64,000 nucleotides of DNA from Coriobacteriaceae bacterium AM100-PB1-1D-6A (GCA_027660625.1 JAQDNC010000001.1:62001-126000); one strand, 5' to 3'; counted from the stretch's first letter, positions 47,388 through 56,713 are shown. Program-made: numbers and translations. Notes: generated from the letters alone by a model not told the origin.

Positions 47388-48290
47388 ATGATTATTGAGA
47401 ACCATGCGCTGTGGGGCGAGGAGCCGACCGAGGATTATCCGGCGACGTTTACGTATCTGGGTGCCGAGCCGCTGCCCGACAAGCCCAATGGCCGCCGCCC
47501 CGCGGTGATTATCTGCGGCGGAGGTGCGTTTACGCATATCGCTCCGCATGAGCAGGATCCCGTGGCGTTTGCGTTTTTGGATCACGGTTACCAGGCCTTT
47601 GTGCTCAACTATGTGACGAGCGGCACGGGTGACGTAAGTTTTCCGCACCCGCAGGCAGATCTTGCCAAGATGGTCGCCACGGTGCGTGCGAATGCCGACG
47701 AGTGGCATGTCGATCCCAAGCGCGTGTGCGTCGTGGGCTTTTCTGCGGGCGGTATGATCTGCGCCTCGCTGGCAACACAATGGAAGGCTGGTCCCTTCGC
47801 GGGCCTGGCAGGGGCGCGTCCGGACGACATTCGTCCCGATGCCGTAGTGCTGGGCTATCCGCTGCTCGACTTTGCCTATGTGCGCGACATGCAGACGCGC
47901 GACCCGCGCATCGACCTGCGCGTGCCCAAGACGGGTGGCAAGACGGGGCGCGATCTGCTCAACGACTACCTGTCGATGGTGACGGGTGGCGAGGCAACTG
48001 ACGAGCATTTGGCCGATATCTGCCCCACCACACATGTTTCGCGTCAGATGCCGCCAACCTTTGTGTGGGGCGTGTCCGACGACAAGACGGCGCCGATCGC
48101 ACAGGTCTACCCGTTTGCCCAGCGCATGGCCGAGGAGGGCGTCGTATGCGAGATGCACGTCTTTGACCAAGGTGGTCACGGCCTTTCGCTCGGCAACGCC
48201 AATACCGCGGTCGATAACGAGGACAAGCAGGTGGCGGTCCGTCCATGGATTCGCCTAGCCTTCCGCTTCCTGGAGCGCCACGGTTTCTAG
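47388..48290 (+). CDS. Alpha/beta-hydrolase (esterase/acylesterase-like)
   Basis: A 300-residue protein of the esterase/BD-FAE type. The oxyanion-hole segment PAVIICGGGAFTHIAPHEQD comes before the nucleophile elbow VVGFSAGGMICASL (Ser near residue 122). Candidate Asp and His of the triad are in WGVSDDKTAPI (near 235) and QGGHGLSLG (near 270). No signal peptide, so it works in the cytoplasm, perhaps removing acyl groups from imported sugars. ATG 47388 follows GGAGGGAGC. Single gene ending at a very long palindrome. Confidence 0.88.
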   Translation: MIIENHALWGEEPTEDYPATFTYLGAEPLPDKPNGRRPAVIICGGGAFTHIAPHEQDPVAFAFLDHGYQAFVLNYVTSGTGDVSFPHPQADLAKMVATVRANADEWHVDPKRVCVVGFSAGGMICASLATQWKAGPFAGLAGARPDDIRPDAVVLGYPLLDFAYVRDMQTRDPRIDLRVPKTGGKTGRDLLNDYLSMVTGGEATDEHLADICPTTHVSRQMPPTFVWGVSDDKTAPIAQVYPFAQRMAEEGVVCEMHVFDQGGHGLSLGNANTAVDNEDKQVAVRPWIRLAFRFLERHGF

Positions 48291-48299
48291 ACCGCGCAG

Positions 48300-48369
48300 C
48301 ACGAGAGTGGATAATCTCCCATTTTTTGGTCTGCTTTTCGACAAAAACGGGGGATTATCCACTCTCGTG
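48300..48369. terminator. 21-bp-arm palindrome between convergent genes
   Basis: Arms 48300-48320 and 48349-48369 pair at 20 of 21 positions plus one G-U. The 28-base loop holds TTTTTG...CAAAAA and can pair further. It would act as a bidirectional terminator for the esterase gene and the GntR gene. Confidence 0.75.
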
Positions 48370-48403
48370 AGATGGGCGTCTGATAGCTTTCCTTGTTGTA
48401 TTT

Positions 48404-49054
48404 CTACCAAACGGTGAACTGGGCGTTTTCCGTGTTCCAATGGACATCGCGAACGTAGTCGCGCACGCCCGTCGCGTCTCGTGCTTCGAACAACTCAAGA
48501 ATATGAGCATGTTCGTTGTTGGCTTTATTGAGCAGTTTGCAAGCCGTCTCTTGGTCAACAGTCTCGTAATCGCGCTTGATAAAGCAACGCTCGAGCTGCG
48601 AGATCATATCGCGCAGACGGTCGTTGCCACAGCGGTTGAAGTACGTAAGGTGAAAGTCTCGCTGAATGTCGTCATACTTACGGATGAGACCGCCTTGGAT
48701 CGCGAGGTCCATGGAGCCGACGAGAAATTTCAGCTGCGTAATATCGTCGTCAGTTAGATTCGGACAGGCGAGATATGCGGCCTGCCCGTCGAGCGGCCCC
48801 ATAATCTCAAAGACTTCAACGGCGTTTTGCTGATCGAACCCACGGACGCGGAATCCGCGGCGGGGGAGATTGTCCAGATAGCCGTCGCTTGCGAGCTGGA
48901 TGAGCGCTTCGCGGACCGGCGTGCGCGACACGCCCATGGCATCGCAGATCGCCTGCTCGCTCAGCCGGTCGCCGGCCGAAAGCTCGCCGGCGTCAATACG
49001 GCTCGAAATATAGTCGTATACGTGGTCCTTCAGGGGCTTTCTGAGCGTTTCCAT
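48404..49054 (-). CDS. GntR-family (FCD/FadR-type) transcriptional regulator
   Basis: A 216-residue protein. The N-terminal winged HTH (about 1-70) has GELSAGDRLSEQAICDAMGV and SRTPVREALIQLASDGYLDN. The FCD-type helical effector domain follows, with metal-site residues in DFHLTYFNRCGND and NNEHAHILELFEARD. It is divergent from the dimethylargininase-like gene, and a perfect palindrome ATTGTATACAAT, typical for this family, lies in the 255-bp gap. It therefore most likely controls the hydrolase/permease pair, with a related amino acid as effector. Confidence 0.9.
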   Translation of the reverse strand: METLRKPLKDHVYDYISSRIDAGELSAGDRLSEQAICDAMGVSRTPVREALIQLASDGYLDNLPRRGFRVRGFDQQNAVEVFEIMGPLDGQAAYLACPNLTDDDITQLKFLVGSMDLAIQGGLIRKYDDIQRDFHLTYFNRCGNDRLRDMISQLERCFIKRDYETVDQETACKLLNKANNEHAHILELFEARDATGVRDYVRDVHWNTENAQFTVW

Positions 49055-49200
49055 GAGCCTATGTTCCTTAACGGTATATTTCTAAAAGCAAATACGTTTC
49101 ACTTGAATAGCTCAGTTGAATTATAGAACGACCAGCTAAATCATGCTACTTTGCGCCGATACGTAAGAATACGCTTACCGAAGAATACCTACCGTTCAGG

Positions 49201-49212
49201 ATTGTATACAAT
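49201..49212. promoter_or_regulatory. GntR-type operator ATTGTATACAAT
   Basis: A 12-bp perfect palindrome, 98 bp before the hydrolase start, in the divergent region with the GntR gene. It matches the nTTGTATACAAn pattern of FCD-class operators. Confidence 0.7.
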
Positions 49213-49309
49213 ATACAAAACAGGAAAACCGCCCTAAGATAAAGCCATCGAAAGGAAGGCGGGCGCGAAGAAGTCCCGCTCTCTGCTAAGAGATCCAAGG
49301 AGGATCATC

Positions 49310-50086
49310 ATGACCAAGTTCAGCCACGTCATCATCCGCCGCCCCGGCAAGTCCCTGAGCAATGGCATCACGAGTGCCCCCGAGCTTGGCCAGCCCATCT
49401 ACGAGCGCGCCATCGAGGAGCACTACGATTATGAGCATGCGCTCGAGCAGTGCGGCGTTGACGTGTCGGTGCTGCCGGCACTCGAGCAGTATCCCGACAG
49501 CTGCTTCGTCGAAGATCCGGCCGTTATCACTCGCTGCGGCGCCATCATTACCAACCCCGGCGCCGATAGCCGCAACGGCGAGAAGGACGAGATTGAGCCG
49601 GCCGTCCGTCGCTTCTTTGACGACGAGCATGTCAAGCACATCGTTTCTCCGGGCACGCTTGACGGCGGCGACGTCATGATGGTCGGTGACCATTTCTACG
49701 TCGGTCGCTCCGCTCGTACCAACGAAGAGGGCATTCGCCAGTTCTGTGAGATTCTCGAGGGCTGGGGCCTCGAGGGTTCTGAGGTTCCGCTGGAGGAGGT
49801 CCTGCACCTCAAGACGGGCGTCAACTACATCGAGGACAACAACATGCTCGTCTCTGGTGAGTTCATCGATAAGCCTGACTTTGCCCAGTACAACAAGATC
49901 GTCGTGCCCGAGGACGAGGCGTACGGCGCCAACTGCATCTGGGTCAACGGTACGGTCATCGTTGCCGAGGGCTATCCGACTGTGCTCAAGGCCGTGCAGG
50001 ATCTGGGCTACAAGACACTCGTCGTCGACACCTCCGAGTATCGCAAGGTCGACGGCGGCCTTTCTTGCCTGTCGCTGCGCTTCTAA
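49310..50086 (+). CDS. Dimethylarginine dimethylaminohydrolase (DDAH)-like enzyme
   Basis: A 258-residue amidinotransferase-fold enzyme. The N-terminus VIIRRPGKSL, the substrate loop YPDSCFVEDPAVI, DGGDVMMVG, the catalytic His in LHLKTGVNYI (about 165) and the catalytic Cys in GGLSCLSLRF ten residues from the end are those of DDAH rather than longer arginine deiminases. The reaction would be hydrolysis of N-methylated arginine to citrulline and (di)methylamine; simple arginine deimination is the alternative. Strong RBS AGGAGG 7 bp before ATG 49310. Next comes an APC permease, and a GntR regulator is divergent. Confidence 0.88.
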   Translation: MTKFSHVIIRRPGKSLSNGITSAPELGQPIYERAIEEHYDYEHALEQCGVDVSVLPALEQYPDSCFVEDPAVITRCGAIITNPGADSRNGEKDEIEPAVRRFFDDEHVKHIVSPGTLDGGDVMMVGDHFYVGRSARTNEEGIRQFCEILEGWGLEGSEVPLEEVLHLKTGVNYIEDNNMLVSGEFIDKPDFAQYNKIVVPEDEAYGANCIWVNGTVIVAEGYPTVLKAVQDLGYKTLVVDTSEYRKVDGGLSCLSLRF

Positions 50087-50121
50087 CGCGATAGCTGTAA
50101 CAGTCTGATGATCGCTTGACC

Positions 50122-50163
50122 GATGGCCCGGCACCCGATTCGGGACGTCCGGGCCATCTTTCG
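50122..50163 (+). terminator. Terminator between hydrolase and permease genes
   Basis: GATGGCCCGG / CCGGGCCATC with TTTCGTT after it. The permease starts 33 bp later, so it either has readthrough supply or a weak own promoter. Confidence 0.7.
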
Positions 50164-50195
50164 TTCGATCACATGATGAAGGGGGTGCACATACA

Positions 50196-51659
50196 ATGGC
50201 CTCTAAAACTTCTAACGACGAGATTATCGACCCCAATGGTCTGGATCTCTTCCGTCTGACCATGATGGTCATCACTGCGAGCATCTGCGGCGGTATCTTT
50301 TCTCTTGCCGGCGATATGGCGGCAGGCGGAGCCAATACCGGTGCGGTTATCGTCTCGTGGGGAATTTGCTTTATTGGCGTCTTTGCGTTGATGATGGTGT
50401 TCAACGGTTTGTCTCAAGCCCGTCCCGACCTGACCGGTGGCATCTATGCATACGCTGCGGCCGGTTTTGGCGATTACATTGGATTCAACTCCGCCTGGGG
50501 CTACTGGATCAGCGCATGCCTTTCCAACGTGAGCTTTGCACTTTTGCTGTTTAGCGCGCTGGGCTATTTCTTCCCTGCGTTTGGCGCGGGCAACAACCTG
50601 CTTTCTATCGTCTGCGCCAGCGTGTTTTTGTGGTTCCTTACCGCCCTTGTGCTTCGTGGCGTTAAGGAGGCTGCGGGCATTAACACGATTGTCACCTTGG
50701 CGAAGCTGGTGCCGCTGGGACTCTTTGTGCTGAGCATTGTGCTCCTGGGCAAGTTCAACGTCGATATCTTTATGGACAACTTCTGGGGAGAGCCGGCTGG
50801 TCCTGGCTTTGGCGAGCAGGTTGTCTCGACCATGATTGCCCTTGTCTGGGTCTTCACGGGCATCGAGGGCGCCGTTGTCATCTCGGGCCGCGCAAAGTAC
50901 GTGCGTGACGTCGGTCGCTCGACGGCGCTCGGATTTGCGGCGGTCTTTGTCCTGTATTTGATTATTTCTATGCTGTCGCTCGGCATTATGCCGCGAGAGG
51001 AGATGGCACAGCTTGCAACGCCCTCCATGGCGGGAATTCTCGAGTGCGCAATCGGTCCGGTTGGTGCTGCCATCGTAAACCTTGGCGTTATCCTTTCGTT
51101 GGTCGGCGCGCTGCTGGGCTATGTCATCATTGCGTCCGAGACGCCGTTCGAGGCGGCGCGCCAGGGATCCTTCCCGCTGGCGTTTGCCAAGACGAACAAG
51201 CACGACGCCCCGGTGGTAACGGTTCTCGTGAGCTCCGGCATTACGCAGCTCTTCTTGATCGTGTCGTATGTGGCGGCGAGCACCTACCAGTTCTTCTATA
51301 GCTGCGCAGTCAACACGATTCTGGTTCCGTATGTCTGCTCGGCTGCCTATTACATGGTGATTGGCTGGAAGAACGAGCATCTGGACGGGCCGCATGCGCC
51401 CAGCGTCGGCAAAGCCCGCTTCTTCGGTACGCTCGGCTTCATCTACACATTGTTCCTGGTGTGGTCGACGGGTCTTCAGGGCGTTATGATCACGACGATT
51501 CTTTTTGCTCCGGCCATTCCCGTTTATATGCTGGGCGAGCGAGGCCGCGGTAAACCGGTGCTTCCGCATCTGCACGACAAGCTGATCGCAGCGGTGGTCA
51601 TTGTCGTGGCAATCATTTCGCTGTATCTGCACTTTGCCGGCATTGCGCCGATAGTCTAA
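50196..51659 (+). CDS. APC-superfamily amino acid permease/antiporter
   Basis: A 487-residue protein with about 12-13 membrane helices. The TM1 motif ITASICGGIFSLAGDMAAGG is the G-x-G helix break of APC transporters, and TM3 has GFGDYIGFNSAWGYWISACL. Of the families I know it is closest to basic amino acid/polyamine antiporters (ArcD/APA type). With the DDAH-like enzyme it would import (methyl)arginine or exchange it for a product such as citrulline or ornithine. ATG 50196 follows AAGGGGG. Ends at a terminator 51773-51815. Confidence 0.88.
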   Translation: MASKTSNDEIIDPNGLDLFRLTMMVITASICGGIFSLAGDMAAGGANTGAVIVSWGICFIGVFALMMVFNGLSQARPDLTGGIYAYAAAGFGDYIGFNSAWGYWISACLSNVSFALLLFSALGYFFPAFGAGNNLLSIVCASVFLWFLTALVLRGVKEAAGINTIVTLAKLVPLGLFVLSIVLLGKFNVDIFMDNFWGEPAGPGFGEQVVSTMIALVWVFTGIEGAVVISGRAKYVRDVGRSTALGFAAVFVLYLIISMLSLGIMPREEMAQLATPSMAGILECAIGPVGAAIVNLGVILSLVGALLGYVIIASETPFEAARQGSFPLAFAKTNKHDAPVVTVLVSSGITQLFLIVSYVAASTYQFFYSCAVNTILVPYVCSAAYYMVIGWKNEHLDGPHAPSVGKARFFGTLGFIYTLFLVWSTGLQGVMITTILFAPAIPVYMLGERGRGKPVLPHLHDKLIAAVVIVVAIISLYLHFAGIAPIV

Positions 51660-51772
51660 GACTGCGGCAAGCTTCATCGCTTGGTAAGCCGACGGAGGCA
51701 TCGCGTGCCGGTGCCGTTCGGTAATCCATAACTGACGTGGGCCTCTGTAACGTGCCTTTGTGAGCGCCCACC

Positions 51773-51815
51773 AAGCCCGCGCAGGTGACATTTGTTGCCA
51801 GCGCGGGCTTTTGTT
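51773..51815 (+). terminator. Terminator after the APC permease
   Basis: AAGCCCGCGC / GCGCGGGCTT, 10-bp stem with an 18-base loop and TTTGTTGTTG. Confidence 0.8.
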
Positions 51816-51948
51816 GTTGCGGCGAAATGCTGCCGGCAGCTGGGGACGTTCCTATTGTGCCGGCACCCTGGGACACTCCTTGGATGTTCCGCATGCGACG
51901 GAGGGAACGGATCATTTTGTCGAGGGGCGGGCGGCTGCTTCGGTCCTC

Positions 51949-52155
51949 GGGGAAACCGCGTCCCGTTTCGAGAGCAGATTCCGGGCCGCAGTTTCCCCGA
52001 GGGCTCCATTGGGAAATTGCATCCCAGTCTGAGCGCCGATTCCGGGCTGCAGTTTCCGCTAGATGCCTCAACCGGAAAGCCCATCCCGTTTAGGTGTTCC
52101 GGAGTGGGATTCGGTTTCCGCAGCAGGCCCGTCTGGGAAGCAATGGCCCAGAATC
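51949..52155. repeat. Degenerate 61-bp tandem repeat, about 3.5 units
   Basis: Units begin near 51949, 52011, 52072 and 52133 with a GGGAAA-NNGC-N-TCCC-like block, followed by GATTCCGGGC(C/T)GCAGTTTCC in the first two and a diverged form later. Each unit has local dyads. It fills the gap between the APC permease and feoAB; no ORF in the 636-bp gap is convincing. Confidence 0.7.
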
Positions 52156-52220
52156 CCCCCTGCACCGATCTGTTGATTGAACATCGTTGCATGTTCGCGC
52201 TATCATGCATGGTTAAAATT

Positions 52221-52254
52221 GGTTAGCCATGGCAAACGGTTAGCCATGGTGAAC
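52221..52254 (+). promoter_or_regulatory. Candidate iron-regulator site upstream of feoAB
   Basis: GGTTAGCCATGGCAAAC followed directly by GGTTAGCCATGGTGAAC (17-bp tandem, two mismatches). The GGTTAGCC core is shared with DtxR/IdeR boxes. It ends 43 bp before the feoAB start. Assignment to an iron repressor is inference. Confidence 0.5.
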
Positions 52255-52296
52255 ATAAATACAACGCCCTGTGGGCGCCGGGGGAGGAACACGGAC

Positions 52297-54657
52297 GTGA
52301 AGCTCGATACACTCGAGATTGGAAAGGACGCCGTTGTCGCATCGGTGGCATCGGACGATCAGGCACTCCGACAGCATATTTTGGACATGGGCCTAACGCC
52401 GGGCACCGAAGTCACCATGATGAAGTACGCCCCCATGGGCGACCCGCTCGAGATTCGCTTGCGTGGCTACGAGCTCACGCTGCGCAAAGACGATGCCGCG
52501 CGCATCGAGCTCGTGGGCGTGCACGACACCGATACCGGCCCGCGCGTTAACGCCGCAATCGGTACGACGGAGCACCCGGCACTCGGCGAGGGGACGTATT
52601 CGCCCCGTGCGGCAAAGACGGCTGTGCCCGAGGGCGCACCGCTGCATTTTGCCCTCGCCGGCAACCAAAACTGCGGTAAGACCACGCTGTTCAACCAGCT
52701 GACGGGTTCCAACCAGCACGTCGGCAACTTTCCCGGCGTGACGGTCGACCGCAAAGACGGCGCCATCCGTAACCACCCCGAGGCGAGCGTCACCGACCTA
52801 CCTGGTATTTATTCGCTGTCGCCATACACGGGCGAGGAAGTCGTCAGCCGTCAATTTATCCTGGATGAGCATCCCGACGCCATCATCGACATCATCGACG
52901 CTACCAACATCGAGCGCAATTTGTACCTGACGCTGCAGCTTATGGAGCTCGATCGCCCCATGGTCATCGCGCTCAACATGATGGACGAGGTGACGGCCAA
53001 CGGCGGCGCCGTGGACGTCAACCTGCTCGAGAGCCTGTTGGGCGTGCCTGTTGTCCCCATTAGCGCTGCCCGCAACGAGGGCATCGGCGAGTTGGTTGAT
53101 CATGCCTTGCACGTGGCGCGGTTCCGCGAGCGCCCCGGTCGCCTGGACTTCTGCGCGCCCGATGGCCCGGACGGCGGCGCGCTGCATCGCTGCATCCACG
53201 GCATCGCGAACCTTATCGAGGACCATGCCGCGACGGCGCATATTCCGGTGCGTTTTGCGGCGACCAAGCTGGTTGAGGGCGACGAGCTGGTAACCGAGGC
53301 ACTTCACCTGGATCGCAACGAACTCGACGCCATCGAGCACATCATTACCCAGATGGAGGGCGAGGCCGGCACCGATCGCCTGTCCGCGCTGGCCGATATG
53401 CGCTTTAGCTTTATCGGCGACGTGTGCGGGCGTTGCGTCGTCAAGCCGCACGAGAGCCGCGAGCACGTGCGCTCCGTCAAGATCGACCGCATCCTGACGG
53501 GTCGCTATACGGCCATCCCGGCGTTCCTGGTGATCATGGGCCTCGTTTTTTGGCTGACGTTTGGCGTGATCGGCGCGGCGTTGCAGGGACTCATGGAGGA
53601 CGGCATCGCTGCCATCATCGCCTCGGCCGATGCGGGTCTCAAAGCGTTCGGCACCAACGATGTGGTGCGCTCGCTGGCTGTCGACGGCGTGCTTACGGGC
53701 GTGGGCAGCGTGCTGGCCTTCCTGCCGATCATCGTCGTGCTCTTCTTGTTCCTCTCCATTCTGGAAGACTCCGGCTACATGGCGCGTGTGGCCTTTGTCA
53801 TGGATAAGGTGCTGCGCCGCTTTGGTCTGTCGGGCCGCAGCTTCGTGCCCATGCTCGTTGGTTTTGGCTGCACCGTGCCGGCTATCATGTCGACCCGTAC
53901 GCTCCCATCCGAGCACGACCGCAAGATGACGGTCATGCTCACGCCGTTCATGAGCTGCTCGGCCAAGTTGCCGGTCTACGGTCTGCTGTGCGGGGCGTTT
54001 TTCCCGCAGGCGACGGTACCCGCCATGGTCTCGCTCTATCTGATCGGCATCGCGGTCGGTTGCATCGCGGCTTTGGTGCTCAATCGCACGGCATTTAAGG
54101 GCGACCCGGTACCGTTTATCATGGAGCTTCCCAACTACCGCCTGCCGAGCGTCAAGACGACGGTGATGCTGGCATGGGATAAGGCAAAGGACTTTATCAC
54201 CAAGGCCTTCACCATCATCTTTGCCGCTACCGTGGTCATCTGGTTCCTTCAGACGTTCGACATTCGCTTTAATGTGGTCGCCGATCAGTCGCAAAGCTTG
54301 CTTGCCGGTCTGGGTAGCATCATCGCGCCGGTGTTGGCCCCGCTCGGTTTTGGCGACTGGCGTGCATCCACGGCGCTCGTCACGGGACTTATTGCCAAAG
54401 AGAGCGTCATCTCGACGCTCACGGTGCTTTTGGGCGCAACCTCTCCCGCGGCACTGTCAGCCATGTTTTCGCCGTTTACCGCCTACGTGTTCTTGGTCTT
54501 TACGCTGCTGTACCCGCCTTGCGTGGCGTCCATCGGCGCCGTCAAGAGCGAGTTGGGCGCGCGCTATGCCGTTGCCGTGTTCGCGTTTCAGGTGACGGTC
54601 GCCTGGATCGTGGCGTTTGTCGTGCATTCGGCGGGCATATTGCTGGGGTTGGCTTAG
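52297..54657 (+). CDS. feoB: FeoA-FeoB fusion, ferrous iron transporter
   Basis: A 786-residue protein. Residues 1-80 form a FeoA SH3-like domain (LDTLEIGKDAVVASVASDDQ, ILDMGLTPGTEVTMMKYAPM). After a linker comes the FeoB G-domain: G1 AGNQNCGKTT near 125, switch GNFPGVTVDRK, G3 DLPGIYSLSP, G4 NMMDE. The membrane part has the conserved VGFGCTVPAIMSTRTL and MSCSAKLPVYGLLCG, the Cys-containing FeoB core motifs, and ends with further helices. It imports Fe2+. GTG 52297 is chosen for its GGGGAGG RBS; ATG 52246 is in frame upstream. FeoA and FeoB are separate proteins in most bacteria. Confidence 0.95.
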   Translation: MKLDTLEIGKDAVVASVASDDQALRQHILDMGLTPGTEVTMMKYAPMGDPLEIRLRGYELTLRKDDAARIELVGVHDTDTGPRVNAAIGTTEHPALGEGTYSPRAAKTAVPEGAPLHFALAGNQNCGKTTLFNQLTGSNQHVGNFPGVTVDRKDGAIRNHPEASVTDLPGIYSLSPYTGEEVVSRQFILDEHPDAIIDIIDATNIERNLYLTLQLMELDRPMVIALNMMDEVTANGGAVDVNLLESLLGVPVVPISAARNEGIGELVDHALHVARFRERPGRLDFCAPDGPDGGALHRCIHGIANLIEDHAATAHIPVRFAATKLVEGDELVTEALHLDRNELDAIEHIITQMEGEAGTDRLSALADMRFSFIGDVCGRCVVKPHESREHVRSVKIDRILTGRYTAIPAFLVIMGLVFWLTFGVIGAALQGLMEDGIAAIIASADAGLKAFGTNDVVRSLAVDGVLTGVGSVLAFLPIIVVLFLFLSILEDSGYMARVAFVMDKVLRRFGLSGRSFVPMLVGFGCTVPAIMSTRTLPSEHDRKMTVMLTPFMSCSAKLPVYGLLCGAFFPQATVPAMVSLYLIGIAVGCIAALVLNRTAFKGDPVPFIMELPNYRLPSVKTTVMLAWDKAKDFITKAFTIIFAATVVIWFLQTFDIRFNVVADQSQSLLAGLGSIIAPVLAPLGFGDWRASTALVTGLIAKESVISTLTVLLGATSPAALSAMFSPFTAYVFLVFTLLYPPCVASIGAVKSELGARYAVAVFAFQVTVAWIVAFVVHSAGILLGLA

Positions 54658-54971
54658 GGGCGCGTTGATGCTCCGCGCTTTTGGGCGAGCAACAATTCAA
54701 TAAATATGAGCCAAAATACCGGTAATTGTCGGCCTGCGGGGACTGTCCTACGCTGCAGGTTGCCGTTCGCTGCCTATTTGCTGCCGTTTACGGATTCGTA
54801 AATACTTGCAATCGTCGGTCGATTTAACCGCATTACGCGATGCCGATGCGCATTTTGTGTGCCCCTTTCTACAATCACTTTGTGTCTATTGCCGAACATG
54901 TCTTCCGTTTCGCCTGTGTGGGGACGTGGGGTGCAATAGTCGTTTGTAGAGGCTCATTGAGGAGGGAATTG
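54658..54971. other. Intergenic region feoAB to PTS gene, no gene seen
   Basis: 313 bp. Short reading frames here lack RBS and conservation signs. No clear terminator or antiterminator hairpin was recognised. Confidence 0.4.
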
Positions 54972-56636
54972 ATGAAAGAAAAATTCCAATCGTTCGGAAA
55001 GGCAATGCTCGTTCCGATTACGCTCATTGCCATTTCCGGTCTCTTTTTGGGTATCGGTAGCGTTTTTACGACCGAACTGACCCTTGTGTCCCTTGGCGTT
55101 AATTGGGACTGGTATGCCGCTTCGCCGCTCTTTACGTTCTTCTCGGTATTTAAGGGTCTCGGCGAGGTAATCATTGGAAACCTCGGTGTTTTGTTTGCCG
55201 TCGGCTGCGCCTTCTCCTTGTCTCGCAAAGAGAAGGGCTGGGCTGCCTTTTCTGCCCTTGTCTGCTATCTCACCATGCTCAAGACGGTTGAGATTCTGCT
55301 TGGAGCAGCTGGCTTGGCTGCCGACAATACAACGGTGGAAGCTCTTCAGAAGGTCGGCCTTACGTCCATTCAGGCGAGTGAGCAGTCCGCACTCTACACT
55401 ACCTCGCTCGGCTTTTTTGGCTACAGCTCTGGTGTCTTTGGCGGCATTATCGTGGGCTGCCTGGTCGCCTGGATCACCGGCCGTTTTTACAAGACCAAGC
55501 TTCCAACGGCGCTGGCGTTTTTTGCGGGCAGTCGAACGGTTCCCATTGTATCGCTGGTCGCCGGTGGCGTCCTGGGCGGCATCATGTACTTCGTTTGGCC
55601 CGTCATCGGTGGATGCTTCTCGGGTATTGCGACGTTCGTGAAAGGCTCCGGTCTGGTCGGTACGTTTGTCTATCGCTGGGTGCTCGAGAGCCTTGTGCCG
55701 TTTGGCTTGCATCCGCTGCTTGAGACGCCCATGTATTGGACTGAGCTTGGCGGCTCCATGGTCGTCGACGGAACGCGCGTGGTGGGCAATAGCGCTATTC
55801 AGCTTGCACAGCTCGCTTCTCCCAGTAGCGACAAGCTCTTGGTTAGGGCCTTCATGGCTGGCTATGGCATTAACGATTACGCGTTGTTCCCGGGCATCGC
55901 CCTTGCTATGTGGTCTTGTGCCAAGCCCCAGAACCGCAAGAAGGTTGCTGGTCTTTTAATCCCCACAGTGATTTCGACTGTTTTCTTTGGCGTTACGGAG
56001 CCTATTCTCTTTACGTTCCTGTTTGCCGCCCCCTGGCTCTACTTTGGCGTTTACGCTCCGCTTTCCGGACTGGGTGAAGTTCTCTCGGAGGCAATGGGCG
56101 TTTCGGTGTACCAGGGAAATATCAAGGATCTGATCCCATTCTTATTCCGCCCCGAGAAGCTTAATCTGCTTCCGTACCTTATTCTGCTCCCCGCCTTTTT
56201 CCTGGCAGCTTTCTTCCTCTTCCGGTTCTTTATTACTAAGTTCGATATCAAGACGCCCGGTCGAGACGATGGTGACGATATTGAGTTGATCAACAGCAGA
56301 GCCGAGTTCGAGGCAAAGGCCGCTGAGGCAAAGGGCGAGTCTGATAGCACTCCCGAGAAGGCAGTCCAGGGCCGTGCGACCAAGGACAGCGCGCTTGCTG
56401 TTGGCATTGTCGAAGCGCTTGGTGGAGCCGACAACATTGATGATCTTGACAACTGCATCTCACGTCTTCGCGTGATTGTCAAGGATGGTTCTAAGGTTGC
56501 AGACGACGAGGTGTTCACCAAGAATCTTGAAGCTATGGGCGTTATCCGCCTGAGCGACAAGGCAATCCAGGTCATTTACGGTCCTCGTGTCGGCGAAGTC
56601 GCTTCTGAGGTGCACGAAGTTCTCGGTGACGAGTAA
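54972..56636 (+). CDS. PTS EIICB, glucose/maltose family
   Basis: A 554-residue sugar permease of the PTS. The EIIC domain (about 1-430) has about 10 membrane helices. It begins MKEKFQSFGKAMLVPITLIA and contains GLHPLLETPMYWTELGG and VTEPILFTFLFAAPWLYFGV. A charged linker (about 440-475) leads to an EIIB domain (480-554) with phospho-Cys in DDLDNCISRLRVIVKD. No IIA domain is fused, so a separate EIIA (perhaps 46578-47141) is needed. ATG 54972 follows GGAGGG. The downstream RpiR regulator and GH4 phospho-glucosidase suggest an alpha-glucoside such as maltose or a relative as substrate. Confidence 0.92.
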   Translation: MKEKFQSFGKAMLVPITLIAISGLFLGIGSVFTTELTLVSLGVNWDWYAASPLFTFFSVFKGLGEVIIGNLGVLFAVGCAFSLSRKEKGWAAFSALVCYLTMLKTVEILLGAAGLAADNTTVEALQKVGLTSIQASEQSALYTTSLGFFGYSSGVFGGIIVGCLVAWITGRFYKTKLPTALAFFAGSRTVPIVSLVAGGVLGGIMYFVWPVIGGCFSGIATFVKGSGLVGTFVYRWVLESLVPFGLHPLLETPMYWTELGGSMVVDGTRVVGNSAIQLAQLASPSSDKLLVRAFMAGYGINDYALFPGIALAMWSCAKPQNRKKVAGLLIPTVISTVFFGVTEPILFTFLFAAPWLYFGVYAPLSGLGEVLSEAMGVSVYQGNIKDLIPFLFRPEKLNLLPYLILLPAFFLAAFFLFRFFITKFDIKTPGRDDGDDIELINSRAEFEAKAAEAKGESDSTPEKAVQGRATKDSALAVGIVEALGGADNIDDLDNCISRLRVIVKDGSKVADDEVFTKNLEAMGVIRLSDKAIQVIYGPRVGEVASEVHEVLGDE

Positions 56637-56675
56637 AACGCGCAAGTGGCTTTCAATTGCATAGCGCAATTCCAG

Positions 56676-56713
56676 GGCTTGGCTTCCTATCGCATGATTT
56701 AGGGAGCCAAGCC
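56676..56713. terminator. Bidirectional terminator between EIICB and RpiR genes
   Basis: GGCTTGGCTTCC / GGGAGCCAAGCC, 12 bp with one mismatch, with TTCTTG after it on the + strand. It overlaps the end of the convergent RpiR gene. Confidence 0.75.

Noticed and set aside
50169..51791. 540-residue frame antisense to the APC permease
   Set aside because: No RBS, no domain, and it crosses the permease terminator region.
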